DNA of 64,000 bases, taken from Brucella pituitosa (GTDB lineage: Bacteria; Pseudomonadota; Alphaproteobacteria; Rhizobiales; Rhizobiaceae). The notes under the pieces are model-generated. The model was not told the DNA's origin. It did no database searches and worked only from the letters and a program-made list of their open reading frames with translations. A program made the translations under genes and the position numbers. Shown here piece by piece: positions 37,171-47,429 of the stretch. How positions within the stretch are numbered: the stretch's first letter is position 1; each line of letters begins with the position of its first letter. The stretch covers positions 1,659,727 through 1,723,726 of the forward strand of contig NZ_PYSY02000002.1 of NCBI RefSeq assembly GCF_003049685.1, written 5' to 3'.

Positions 37171-38199
37171 ATCCGTCCTCCGAGTTTTGCTATCCGGTCG
37201 ACGACACTGGATTTTGCGGTGATGAAAAGAGCAATGGCTGCATTGATGATGTCGATTGCCGAGGAAGGCAGGCCAGCCATAATCGGGAGATAAAGAGCGG
37301 CTGAAGCGAGACCACCGAAAAACAACGCTACGAAAGCCGTTCCGACAACGGAGAAATTGGCGACAAGTGCGATCAGGATTGCCGTAAATCCATGCCCCGG
37401 CAGGAAGCCGCCAGTCAGACGGCCATTGGGGCCCATGAATTCAATTGTACCTGCAAGACCTGCAAGGGCACCGCTCAGAAGGAAGCTGGCAAGCCCGATG
37501 CGCCATGTTCGGGCACCCTGCCATTGCACCATTGTCGGGTTGCGCCCGCAAGTCCCGAAAGCACGCCGAAAGCGGTTCGGTTGATCAGAAACCACATAGC
37601 CAGACCAACAATAACGGCGATGGCAATGATGGTGGGCGATAGTCCGAGAGAGTCACTGATGCGGTAGACGCCTGCCAATGGGCGGCTCGATGCCTGCTGT
37701 CCTGTACCGGAGGGGTCTTTAAGAGGCCCCGCCGTGACATAGAGGAGAAACAGTCCCGCAATGAAATTACCCATAAGGGTGGTGATGACTTCATCAGCGC
37801 CGGATTTTAGTCGCAACAGTCCGGGCCAGAGAGCCCACAACGCGCCACCAGTCATGCCAGCAAGGAAACAAGCGGTTATGAGGACTGGCGCAGGCGCACC
37901 ATTCAGCCATTCGGCCATGAATGCGGCTGCAATGGCACCCATATAGAATTGTCCTTGCGCACCGATATTGAAGTAGCCTGCGCGAAAGGACACAGCAACG
38001 CCAACCGCTGTGATGAACAGTGGCAGGCCCCATCGCAAAGCTTGTTGCAGCGCGCCGGGCCGCAGGAAGGCTCCTCGGCAATAGACTGGAACATCAGCCC
38101 GGTTGAATAGCCTGCGGCCTGAAAGATGATGCCGCATAGTGCGAGGCCGATCAGAATGAAGATCAGCGCGCGAAAAACGGAAACGAGCCGGTCAATCAT
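37155..38199 (-). pseudogene. Nucleoside-type ABC transporter permease 1 (NupP/YufP-like), frameshifted twice
   Basis: About 349 residues when repaired. N-terminal helix (LIFILIGLALCGIIFQ), then RAGYFNIGAQGQFYMGAI, the typical NIGxEGQ-like segment of these permeases, and LMGNFIAGLFLLYVTAGPL. One base is missing near 38074 (AEGAFLRPG expected) and one near 37544 (GLAGRNPTMVQWQG expected). It overlaps the ATPase gene by 4 nt upstream and the second permease downstream. Confidence 0.85.
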
Positions 38200-39769
38200 T
38201 GATGGACTCCTGTCATAGCGGCACCAACCGCTGCAAGGTCGTAAGGTGGTCGGAATTCGGCAACGATACGCCCGGACAACATGACGATTACGCGGTCAGA
38301 AATGTCGAAGATTTCATCGAGATCAGACGAGATGAACATCAATCCACAACCGCGCGCCCGTGCTTTGCGCATCGAATCCCAAACAAAGGAAGTCGCACCA
38401 ATGTCCAGGCCACGGGTTGGCTGTGCTGCGAGTATGAGTCGCGCGTCCTGATCCATTTCGCGAGACAGAATGACCTTCTGTGCATTGCCACCGGATAGCG
38501 AGCCAGCGCGCTGTCCTACTTCTGAATAGCGCACGTCCCATTCTTTGAGAGCTGCATCGCATTGTTTACGGATGGCGGCGGGGCTGATAGTCGATAGCAG
38601 CGACTTCTGAAGAAGACTGCGTGCAGCCCAGTTTTCCCAAAGCGAACTGGTCAGGCTCAGGCCTTCTACATTACGCTCGAAAGGAATGATGCGCAGGCCT
38701 GCAGCTCTTCGTACAGCAAGAGGTGCGCTGGTCAAATTCTTACTGTCGATAGCAATGTTGCCGTCAGTCACATCAGCCATCGCTGCAATTGCGCGGACCA
38801 GCGTTCGCTGTCCATTGCCTTCAACGCCAGCCACACCGATGATCTCACCGGGGTGAATGTTGAGGCTGATCTGATTAAGTGCCGGACCTTCCGGGTCGGG
38901 GCGCGTTGAAACATTGGTCATACGCAGAATTGGGTTGAGTGTTGGCGCGCTGCCCTGAGCGTCCACATCCTCATGAGCGTGTGTAGCGATTGTTGTGCCT
39001 GTCAGTGCGGCTTTATCGTCTGCATTGAGGCTTTTTTGCAGCAGCAGCACCTATAATCAGCTCGGCCAGCTTATCGGCATTGATCCCTTCACAGGGCAGT
39101 GGTCCATCAACAAGCTTTCCACCACGCAGGACTGTAACGGTATCGGCAATCGCCAGAACCTCTCTGATCTTGTGCAGAATAAGGATCACGGTAACGCCGC
39201 GTTCTTTAAGACGGCGGACGCGCTCGAAAAGCTTATCTGCACCTTCGGGTGACAGAACCGCAGTCGGCTCATCGAGGATGAGAAGTTTGGCGTCGGAGAC
39301 GAGGGCGCGCGCGATTTCAACGCCTTGCTGGGTTTCCACCGGCAGGTCGCGGATACGCTGCTTGGCTTTTACTTTTACATCAAGTGCGTCGAGATGCGGT
39401 TGCCAACGCTTTTCAGACGCGTTTTGAGAAGAGGCCTCCACCTTCCGCACCGAACTGCATGGCCTCGGCAACGGTGAAGGATGGTGGAAGCGCAAAACTC
39501 TGATGTACAAGCTCGACGCCCGAACGACGGGCATCCCTGACATTGCCGCCCAGTAATGGGCGGCCATCAATTTTCAGTTCGCCTGATGCTGGACGAACGA
39601 GGCCAGCCAGAACTCTGGCGAAGGTCGTTTTTCCGGCGCCGTTCTGACCCACAACGGCGTGGATCTTGCCACGTTCGAAAACGGCTCCGACATCGGAGAG
39701 CGCAACGATGGAACCGTATCGCACGGTCACATCGTGGCATTCAAATATGGGGGGGCTGGCCTTGTTCAT
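38196..39769 (-). pseudogene. Nucleoside-type ABC transporter double ATPase (NupO/YufO-like), frameshifted twice
   Basis: Two nucleotide-binding domains in one chain, about 525 residues. Domain 1: Walker A GQNGAGKTT (about 38-46), Walker B LLILDEPTAVLSP; domain 2: GVEGNGQRTL in place of a canonical Walker A, LSGGNAQKVILSRE, LILAAQPTRGLD. This asymmetric arrangement is usual for the sugar/nucleoside ATPase family. One base is missing near 39422 and one extra lies in a T6 run (39032-39037). It follows the BMP-family binding protein by 22 nt. Confidence 0.86.
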
Positions 39770-39791
39770 AGCAGCATGATCCAGTCGGAAA

Positions 39792-40864
39792 TCAGAGCGT
39801 TGTGTTGAACGGAACTTTCAGTGATCCGTTAAGGATCGCTGTGCGTGCCGCTGCTATTTCCGGTTCAACTTCTTTTGCCTTGGCCACAAGATCTGCTGGT
39901 CCCTGTTCGGCGAAAAGCGGCGACGGGATAAAGTCGATTACGCCGGTTCCAAGACCTGTATGCTCGTGTGTGCCGCCAGCAAAATCGTTGCCGACAGCCT
40001 TGCTGACTTCATTATAGAGCGAGTTGCCGAAGTCGAGGCCGACGATCGAAATCACGTTCTTCGGCCCTTGCGGGAACTGGGCAGGATCAAGCACACTTAC
40101 GAGGCGTCCTTCGCCTTCTTTCGCTGCAGCAATAATGCCGAAATCGGTTGCTGCAGCGTCCGTCTGAATGAAGTCGATGCCGCTTGAATACATCTGCGTC
40201 GCAATTTCCTGGCCCTTTGCCGGGTCCTGGAATGAGCCTGCAAAAGCAACTGCAACTGACGCATCGGGACGCACAGACAAGGCGCCAGCCTTGAATGCAT
40301 TATAATCGGCATTGATTGGTGGAATGGACACGCCGCCGATGAAGCCAAGCTTGCCGGATTTGCTTAAGCGCGCTGCAAAAAATTCCCGATAGATAGCAGC
40401 CGAGATAATAGTCATACGAAACTGTTACGACATTCGGAAATCGCTGGCTCAAAAGGATCGGCGAAGAGCTGGACCCATTTCGTATTTGGATAGGAAGGGG
40501 CCAGGGCCTTGAAGGGTTCTGCAACTTCGTTGAACGTTGAAACAATTACGGAAGCGCCCGCATCGCCCAGGGTGCGGAAGATGGTTTCGTAGGTTGCCGG
40601 GTCCTGCGCATAGACAGCGCGTGACTGAAAGCCGTGTTCGTCGGCAAGTTGCTTGAGCTTGGCGATCATGGAGTCCACAGCACTCGCATCACCTGCAGCC
40701 TGCGTATGCACAAGCGCGACGAGACCGCCTGCGGCATAGGACGCTGCGGTCAGCAGGCCATTGGTCATGCTGAAAGCGGCCAGGCCGGCCGTCGTCTTCA
40801 GAAAGCTTCTGCGGTCGACGGAACGGCGCAGCAGATTGATTTGATTTGAATCTTTGTTCGTCAT
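39792..40864 (-). pseudogene. BMP-family ABC transporter substrate-binding protein, frameshifted twice
   Basis: Basic-membrane-protein (Med/PnrA)-type binding protein of about 357 residues, known to bind nucleosides or purines. A twin-arginine signal (RRSFLKT, about 17-23) and an export stretch to about residue 45 suggest Tat export. Family region: ATYETIFRTLGDAGASVIVSTFNEVAEPF and TKWVQLFAD. Extra bases in an AAA run near 40439 and an A6 run (40377-40382) break the frame; repaired it reads AIPNVVTVSYDYYLGCYLSGIFAARLSKSGKLGF in pieces. The ATG at 40864 is preferred over the frame's earlier ATG at 40921. Confidence 0.85.
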
Positions 40865-40939
40865 GTTCCCATTTCCTTGCTCTGGAAGTTCGGTATCCGA
40901 ATTTTTATTGGGGCGGCTCATGCGCCGCCCTTGGACTTA

Positions 40940-40959
40940 CGGATGCACTGTTGCATCCG
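40940..40959 (-). other. Intercistronic hairpin before the binding-protein gene
   Basis: CGGATGCA / TGCATCCG forms an 8-bp stem with a 4-nt loop in the 101-bp gap between the NIPSNAP and BMP genes. No U-tract. It may mark a processing site or an internal promoter boundary within the long operon. Confidence 0.4.
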
Positions 40960-40965
40960 GCTGCT

Positions 40966-41286
40966 TTATGCGCCCGGCGAAAATGATGCCGGGTTCATAA
41001 TCATCACGTCCTGAGTCTGGATTGCATCGAGCGCCCAGACACCGGAGATAAATGTTTGCCATTCGGGATCAGCATACATGGCGGTACGCCGCGCTTCGCG
41101 ATCTGCGAGACTGTCATAGCGCCACATCAGAACAGTCCGGTGCAGATGCCCGATTTCACTGACATAGAGCCCTAGAAACGTATTGAGGAGCCGTTTCTGG
41201 ATCGGCAGACCTTCGGTTTCATATTTCTTGAGCCAGCCGTCGACCGTGCCGGGCTTGAAGGTATAAGTGCGATGCTCGACGATCAT
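40966..41286 (-). CDS. NIPSNAP-family protein
   Basis: 106 residues with the NIPSNAP/dimeric alpha-beta barrel pattern: MIVEHRTYTFKPGTVDGWLKKY, GLYVSEIGHLHRTVLMWRYDSLADREARR. Proteins of this kind often sit in catabolic operons as small barrel proteins of uncertain role. Its ATG overlaps the GMC oxidoreductase stop by one base (TAATG), so the two are coupled. Confidence 0.78.
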   Translation of the reverse strand: MIVEHRTYTFKPGTVDGWLKKYETEGLPIQKRLLNTFLGLYVSEIGHLHRTVLMWRYDSLADREARRTAMYADPEWQTFISGVWALDAIQTQDVMIMNPASFSPGA

Positions 41287-42915
41287 TAAGAGGCCTCCTT
41301 GAGAATGAATTCAGCGGCGCGCTCCCCGATCATGATCGCCGGAGCATTTGTGTTGCCGCTGGAAATGATTGGCATGATTGAAGCGTCCGCAACGCGCAGG
41401 CCTTGAATGCCGTGAACTTTCAGCTGAGCGTCGACAACAGCCATCGGATCGTTGCCCATCTTGCATGTGCCAACCGGATGGAAGGTCGTCATTGCGTTGG
41501 CGCGCAGCCATTTGGTCAGTTCTGCATCAGTTTCGACCGCTGGGCCGGGCGCAAGTTCCTTGCCACGATATTTGTCGAAAGCTTTCTGCTTGATGACATC
41601 CCGCGTCATGCGGATGGCGTTGATCATGGTGCGAATGTCAAACTCGGTTTGCAGATAGTTGGCTTTGATGCGGGGGCGGTCCATCGGATCGCTTGAACGC
41701 AATTTGATTTCGCCACGGCTTTCCGGATTGACCGGACCAACACGTAGAGAGAAACCATGATTGGCTTCCACACGTTCTTTCTTGAACGGATTAGGAAAAT
41801 GCAGGTTGGCAGTCTTTTCAAGCGCAGGCATGAAATGCAGCTGGATATCGGGTGCCGCAAGATCGGCGCGCGACTTGACAAAAGCCCGGCCTCATAAGGG
41901 AAGGTCGTGGTGATACCTTCCCAAACAACATGCCCTGAATAACAGACAATGTGAGTTTGTCGGCGCGCAGATCGGAATAGAGCGTGACCGGTTCGCGGCA
42001 TTCATAGGCCATGACGCAATCAACGTGGTCCTGAAGGTTCTTGCCCACACCGGGCAGGTCCTGCACGACCTCGATGTTGTGTTCGGCGAGTTCGTCGGCA
42101 GCGCCAATGCCAGAAAGCATGAGGATTTGCGGGGGAGTTGACCACGCCTGCCGACAGGATCACTTCACGATCAGCGTGGACTTTGGTGACATTGCCTTTT
42201 CGGCTGTACTCGACGCCGACGGCGCGACCATTTTCGATCAACACGCGTCTTGTATGGGCGCGGGTGATGATCGTCAGGTTAGGCCGCTTTTTTTTGCCGG
42301 ACGCAGGAAAGCATAGGCTGCAGAGCAGCGCTTGCCTTTAGTGATGGTAAAGTCATACCGGCCGAAGCCTTCCTGTTCTCCACCGTTGAAATCGTCGTTC
42401 AATGGATAACCGGCTTGTTCACCAGCTTCGTTGAAAACGTCGAGCAAACCATTCCAGCCGCGTGCACGGCAGACGGTCAATTCGCCTTTAGTGCTGTGAA
42501 AGTCATCCTTGCGCTGCACATGGGTTTCAGAACGCAGGAATGCTGGGAGCACCTCATCATACGACCAGCCTGTTGCACCCATTTGCGCCCAGCGATCATA
42601 GTCGTGACGGTTTCCGCGTACATAGATCATGCCGTTAATGGTGGAGGTGCCGCCAAGCACTTTTCCACGCGGCCAGTAAAGCGAGCGATCATTGAGATGG
42701 GGTTCAGGCTCTGTGTGATAGTGCCAGTTGTAGATGCCCGAATGAAACAGCTTGCCCATCAACATGGGGAGCCGGAACAACGGGTTGAGGTCCTGTCCTC
42801 CAGCCTCCAGCAAAAGCACCTTGTTGGCCGGATCGGCGGAAAGGCGATTGGCGAGAACACAGCCAGCCGAACCGGCACCGATGATGATGTAATCGAATGT
42901 CTTCGTTGCGGCCAT
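41286..42915 (-). pseudogene. GMC-family FAD oxidoreductase (choline-dehydrogenase-like), frameshifted four times
   Basis: About 543 residues when repaired. FAD motif YIIIGAGSAGCVLANRLS (about 8-25), GGTSTINGMIYVRGN (about 86-100), and the C-terminal catalytic region TTFHPVGTCKMG with the active-site histidine plus the NTNAPAIMIGERAA tail. Breaks: extra base in a T8 run (42288-42295) and a G5 run (42131-42135), missing bases near 41917 and 41886. It oxidises an alcohol group to an aldehyde or ketone. Starts 1 nt after the UDG stop. Confidence 0.86.
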
Positions 42916-42916
42916 G

Positions 42917-43793
42917 TTACCAAGCGATGGGCTGAGCACCCATCTCCTCCAGAAAATCGTTGCAAAGAATGAATGGATTAGGGCGGGAGAGCACTTCGTC
43001 AGCGCGCGCCGGATGATCGCGCAGAACGCAGCGCAGATTTCCGCCAACGGTTTCGTCAATGCCTGCCAGTGCGAGGGCCTGCGCAGCCGCGTCGCCAAAC
43101 CCAGAAACACCAGCGGCTTTCCACGCGCTGCAAGAGTACGCAGTGTTTCTATGATCAAAGGCTGCCAGAGAACGAGATGCCCCTGTGATTGATGAGGGTC
43201 AATATCGACCTTGAAGCGCGTAAGTGTGAGTGAAGCATTGAGGAGCAGGGCACCTTCAGAAATCCATCGGTCGGCAATTTTGGAAGGGTGTTCCAGCTCG
43301 ACCGCACTGCTTTCAATTGCGGTCAAAGTCTTTGGCCAATCGTCAAAACTCCGCGCATAAGACATGTCGCCTGTACGCGCTGCAACGATTTGCTGTGTGT
43401 AAGCGCGAATGCTTTTGGAGAACATTTTGTTGAGTTCGTTCCAACCCGCAAGGTTTCCTGCTTCAAAAGCGCGTCCGGTTGCAAAGCCCGGCTCGGGATA
43501 GGGATCCTGACCAAGAACAACGCAAGTCACGTCGTCTGGAGAAATTCCGTCGAAAGCGCGTAAGCAATGGGTTCCAGCAGGCATTCCCGGAAAATGTTTT
43601 CCACGACGAACGGGAAAATCGGTTCCCAGACTTCGAGTTCCAGTTCGGAAGCGATTCCATCAAAATCGAGAGCAACATGTCCGAGCAGAGCGCGCCATGG
43701 TTCAGGCAGATCGGTGGACCAATCTGACAGAAACTCCTCCATTGCAACCCGTAGCAGCATAGCCATTCGCACCCTCCCCAAGGTGGCGGTCAT
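42917..43793 (-). pseudogene. Uracil-DNA glycosylase, frameshifted twice
   Basis: DNA-repair glycosylase, about 293 residues when repaired, longer than the usual 225-230 because of an N-terminal extension of about 60. The catalytic water-activating motif is GQDPYPEPGFATGRAFE, a variant of GQDPYH. ALLLNASLTL and a late LRDHPARA replace the canonical HPSPLS. Missing bases near 43560 and 43097 break the frame; repaired it ends EEMGAQPIAW at a TAA (42917-42919). The second break accidentally joins the frame to the GMC gene, giving a false fusion. First gene of the operon; possible alternative start at 43766. Confidence 0.8.
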
Positions 43794-43811
43794 CAGGTCA
43801 TTTTCAGGAAC

Positions 43812-43827
43812 CTGACCATTTTGTCAG
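43812..43827. promoter_or_regulatory. RutR-like operator, copy 1
   Basis: CTGACCATTTTGTCAG is a near-palindrome matching the TGACCA-nn-TGGTCA pattern described for RutR with one deviation per arm. It is 18 nt upstream of the UDG start. Confidence 0.65.
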
Positions 43828-43840
43828 CTTTTTATGAAAA

Positions 43841-43864
43841 GAAGTTGACCATATTGTCAACTTC
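43841..43864. promoter_or_regulatory. RutR-like operator, copy 2
   Basis: Arms GAAGTTGAC and GTCAACTTC flank CATATT. The core TTGACCATATTGTCAA matches the E. coli RutR consensus (TTGACCA-nn-TGGTCAA) at all but one defined position. Its centre is 33 bp, about three helical turns, from copy 1, so two dimers could bind the same DNA face between the divergent UDG operon and the TetR gene. Confidence 0.72.
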
Positions 43865-43989
43865 TTTTTTATTAGTGCTTCGATTCCAAAGGTCTCATAC
43901 AGTTGTATTGATAGGCCTGTGGATGATTGCGCATTACTGACCGGGGCGGTAAGCCCGGGAAAAAATATTTAAAAATAATGGGATAACCA

Positions 43990-44649
43990 ATGGTAGAGCA
44001 AAGCAGATCGGTTGAAGTGGAGCCTGCAAATCAGGTGGCTTCTGATGAGCCGATCCGAGCGCGAAACGTTCTCAAGATACTCACAGCCGCTGTTGAGATT
44101 TTTTCTCGCAAGGGTCTTGATGGCGCGCGTATCGTTGAAATTGCGAAGGCTTCAGGACTGCCGAAGGGCAACGTCTATTATTATTTCTCGTCCAAAGAAG
44201 AGATTTACAACGCAGCGATCGACCAGCTGATTCACAGCTGGGATGATGCGTTCAGGCATATATCAGCTGACCGTGAGCCGGCGGAGGCGATTGAAGCCTA
44301 TGTTCGTGCAAAGCTTAATCATGCATGGGAAAATGCAGCCGAAACGCGCCTTTTTGCCAATGAGATTTTGCAGGGTGCGGAGCATCTATCTATGGATGCA
44401 CGCGAACATATGCGGCGCGTTACGTCAGAAAAAGCGGGTGTGATCGATGCGTGGGCGGCTCAAGGCAAAATTGTGCCTGTGGATGCTCGGCATTTGTTCA
44501 TTCTGCTTTGGTCGGCAACACAATTTTATGTCGAGTTTGAAGCTCTGGCTTGCGATGCGCTTGATGTCAGTGAGCTGAAAGAAGCCGACTATGCGAATGC
44601 AGCAAAAACAATAGCCGGGACGATCCTGCGTGGGCTCTTAGTGGCGTAG
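43990..44649 (+). CDS. TetR-family regulator, RutR-like
   Basis: 219 residues. N-terminal helix-turn-helix with DGARIVEIAKASGLPKGNVYYYFSSKEEIY (about 53-82), then a RutR/YcdC-type C-terminal domain (HAWENAAETRLFANEILQGAEHL, LFILLWSATQFYVEFE). RutR controls pyrimidine breakdown and binds uracil or thymine in E. coli. Divergent from the UDG/GMC/BMP-importer operon with two RutR-like operators between. A nucleobase-like effector is a reasonable inference. Confidence 0.86.
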   Translation: MVEQSRSVEVEPANQVASDEPIRARNVLKILTAAVEIFSRKGLDGARIVEIAKASGLPKGNVYYYFSSKEEIYNAAIDQLIHSWDDAFRHISADREPAEAIEAYVRAKLNHAWENAAETRLFANEILQGAEHLSMDAREHMRRVTSEKAGVIDAWAAQGKIVPVDARHLFILLWSATQFYVEFEALACDALDVSELKEADYANAAKTIAGTILRGLLVA

Positions 44650-44654
44650 AGTGT

Positions 44655-44683
44655 ACTTGGCGCTGATATCGACTGCGCCAAGT
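44655..44683. terminator. Terminator-like hairpin between convergent genes
   Basis: ACTTGGCGC / GCGCCAAGT forms a perfect 9-bp stem with an 11-nt loop, followed by GGTTGCATTTTC. It lies between the TetR gene and the minus-strand saccharopine-dehydrogenase-like gene. Confidence 0.6.
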
Positions 44684-44705
44684 GGTTGCATTTTCATCGG
44701 TGGAT

Positions 44706-45806
44706 TTAATGCTTTTGCTGGCTGAGTGTATCGCGTAGTTTCAGCATATCTGCACAAACTTCTTCCAGATCGGCCACATCAAAACCATTCGCGTAGCGGA
44801 AGCCATGTCGTGTAAGGGCGGCTTTCAGAGCGCCCGTATATTCTGCACGACCATCCTTGATGATTAGCCCTTTCTCCTCTTCAAAGGATGAGTTCCAGTC
44901 AATTGCTTCCTGTTGGCTGACACTTTCCGGCAGGTTCAGCTGCAAGATTCTGTTTTCCAGTTTAACTGGGTAGCCACCCGGTAAACCATTTGGTCCCGGG
45001 ACATGACCTGTCCATGACTTATTGGCCGCATAAGCAGCGATCAGGGTGACACCGCTTGCACCGGAAATTTCGATCGCCGGTTCTGTAGTTAGTTTCACGG
45101 CTTCAAATTCCTTGAAGATGTCAGCGATTTCCTTGCCGTCGATGAACACACGGCAAGGGCGGGTGCCGACGCGTTCAGAAGCGTGTTTGCGCCATGCAGC
45201 AAGGTTCTGATAATGTGCGATGACCTGAACGCGCTTCTGATCGGTGATGCCTTTTGCTCCAGCGAAAACGTTGGAGAGAATGGCAACATTGCCCGTGCCG
45301 CTCAGAACTTTATAGCCCATCGCAGTGATCATGCCGTTCACAACGTCTGGAAAGCCACAATTGATGAGTGCCGTTGCTGGCGAAAATGTGCTTATTGATC
45401 GCGCCATTCTGCTTGAGATGAGTGCTTGAAACACCGCAGTAGCGGAAAGGCCACCTTCAGCTACGAGGGCCGTCCACTGATTGCCTGTATCCGAAATGAC
45501 GCTGGAAGTTTGTATCGATGCGCCCTGCACAGCGATGGTTGGTTTTGTGTCTGCAATCAGCTGATCAGTTGCGCCTTCCTTCACCAGATCGATTTCATAG
45601 GTGTCGAAGGTGATCGGCTTGCTGAACATGGATGCGCGTGCGTTGCATGCCGTTTTCAGCCAGCTGAGACGATCACGATTGCGGCCAGCAATCACCACAT
45701 GCAGCGCCTCTTCAGATGTTGCGGCAAGGTCAAGCGCGATGCGTCCGGAAAAGGCCCCGGTACCGGAAATAAGAATGTCAGTCTTCGCTTTTTCGACTGA
45801 AGTCAT
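44706..45806 (-). CDS. NAD(P)-binding protein, saccharopine-dehydrogenase-like, function unknown
   Basis: 366 residues. N-terminal Rossmann-like segment DILISGTGAFSGRIALDLAATS with GTGAFSG in place of GxGxxG, and VVIAGRNRDRLSWL. The rest has features of the saccharopine-dehydrogenase-like fold (TALINCGFPDVVNGM; EISGASGVTLIAAYAAN) but no assigned activity. The ATG at 45806 has AAGGAGG 9 nt upstream. It is the last gene of the CoA-ligase/ABC operon. It may be a trans-acting reductase or an imine/opine-type dehydrogenase acting on the operon's substrate. Confidence 0.72.
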   Translation of the reverse strand: MTSVEKAKTDILISGTGAFSGRIALDLAATSEEALHVVIAGRNRDRLSWLKTACNARASMFSKPITFDTYEIDLVKEGATDQLIADTKPTIAVQGASIQTSSVISDTGNQWTALVAEGGLSATAVFQALISSRMARSISTFSPATALINCGFPDVVNGMITAMGYKVLSGTGNVAILSNVFAGAKGITDQKRVQVIAHYQNLAAWRKHASERVGTRPCRVFIDGKEIADIFKEFEAVKLTTEPAIEISGASGVTLIAAYAANKSWTGHVPGPNGLPGGYPVKLENRILQLNLPESVSQQEAIDWNSSFEEEKGLIIKDGRAEYTGALKAALTRHGFRYANGFDVADLEEVCADMLKLRDTLSQQKH

Positions 45807-45823
45807 GGGCTTGTTCCTCCTTC

Positions 45824-47321
45824 TTATTGATTGAGCCGGTCCCAACAACCATCAGTGGCTTTGGGTAGCTTGTGTTTCATGATGCGCTGGCTTGGCGTGC
45901 GTTCAAATGCATCGACGAAAGCGATGTAACGCGGCAGCTGATAGTGAGTGAGGCGGCTTTTCAGCCAGTCGCTCAGGACGCTGGCATCGGGTACGGTGCC
46001 AATTTTGGGTTGCACGAAAGCGATGTCTTGCTCGCCAATCTCGGCGGCAACTCCGATCATTGCGCAATCTTCCACATCAGGATGGTCTGCGGCGACATGC
46101 TCAACTTCCCAGGCAGAAACATTTTCGCCCTTGCAGCGCACGCTGTCCGTCATGCGACCGTGAAAGAAGAGGTTGCCGTCTTCGTCCCGAGACCCCAGAT
46201 CGCCTGTGAAGAAACCGTCGGCGCGCAAAGCCTTGGCCGTGGCTTCCGGGTTGCGATAGTAGCCGGGAAAATAGCACCTTCGATTGAGGTGGTTACGACG
46301 ATTTCACCTTTCCCCTCTGTAACGGGAGCACCATGTTCATCGACGAGTTTGACGGTGAACCATGGAACCGTTCGCCCACTGAGCCAACAATGCCGCTATC
46401 ATTGAAGGTGGTGAGACTGGAGGCTTCGGTCATGCCGTAGCATTCGCGAATTTGAATGCCGAAACGCTCTTCAAAAGCCCGCCAGACTTCCGTTGCACAT
46501 CCGCCTCCCCATGCAATGCGCACATTGTGATCATGATCTTTTCCGACGGTGGTTGCTTCAAGAATCTGAATGATGCCGCCGAGATGGTGGATATGGGTTG
46601 AGCCCGCCTGTCGCAGTTCATCCCAGAAACGGCTGGCACTGAATCGGTCAGAGATGGTGAGGGTGACGTTGCGTACAAGAGGCAGGAGCAAGACTTGAGC
46701 ACCGCCAATGTGGAAGAATGGCTCCCACATATAAAAGTCGTCGTGGTCTTTGGCGTCCGAGCAAACTGCGACTGCTTCTGCTGCGAGACGTAGCATCCGG
46801 TGCGTCACCAGAACGCCTTTTGCTGGGCCGGTAGTACCGGATGTATACATGATTGCGGCAATATCATCAGCAGTGGGGAGCGCTGCTTCAAACTACACAC
46901 CTGCTTCATATGCTGGCATTGCCGGGTTGTCGATTTCGAGAATGGCGGGCAATTGTGCTGCGCCGCAATCGGCAATGACCGAGCAATATTCGCTGTCAGC
47001 AACAATCAGTGCCGGTTGGCTATGGCTTATTATATAGTCCAGCCCTGAGCCTTTGAGTGCGGTGTTAACAGGAATCCATGTCGCGCCGGAACGCGTAACG
47101 GCGTAAATGACTGCCAGCGCTGCCGGGCTGTTGCGCATCATGACTGCAACGCGATCTTTTGGGCCTATGCCGTTTTCGCGCAGCTTTTTGGCGATTATTG
47201 CAGATGCGTTTTCCAGCCTTGCAAGGCTGATATCGCCTGTGGGGTGCCGGGCAAACAGGTTATCAGGTGTGTTTGCAGCCTTTTCCAGTAATAGATCGAT
47301 GAATGTATGGGAGGTCGGCAT
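45824..47321 (-). pseudogene. Acyl-CoA synthetase (CaiC-like), nonsense codon plus two frameshifts
   Basis: AMP-forming CoA ligase of about 500 residues when repaired. Phosphate-binding motif MYTSGTTGPAKGVLVTHR (about 158-175), ECYGMTEAS, GDLGSRDEDGNLFFHGRMTD and the adenylation-lysine region PSQRIMKHKLPK. An in-frame TAG (46893-46895) interrupts EAGV-FEAALP upstream of the phosphate motif. Bases are missing near 46365 (ERFPWFTVKLVDE expected) and 46263 (FPGYYRNPEATAKAL expected). The nonsense codon is a substitution, not a homopolymer slip. Family members activate carnitine/crotonobetaine-type or fatty acids. Confidence 0.83.
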
Positions 47322-47359
47322 GGTCTTTAAACCTGTAAATTTGGATTAGCCTGTCTCAC

Positions 47360-47388
47360 ATTGCTGGCCTGTCAATCAGGCCAGCAAT
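47360..47388 (-). other. Intercistronic 12-bp hairpin
   Basis: ATTGCTGGCCTG / CAGGCCAGCAAT with a 5-nt loop lies in the 108-bp gap between the permease and the CoA ligase on the minus-strand transcript. No U-tract, so it is a weak terminator or processing/stability element rather than a full stop. Confidence 0.55.
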
Positions 47389-47429
47389 CGGGAGGAAATG
47401 GTGAGTGTTTGGTTGGAAGCTTGCCGGGA

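Noticed and set aside
42274..43584. An open frame joining uracil-DNA glycosylase to the start of a GMC oxidoreductase, as if a fusion protein
   Set aside because: It arises because a one-base loss near 43097 shifts the UDG into the GMC frame. In the repaired frame UDG ends with its own TAA at 42917-42919 and GMC starts at 42915.
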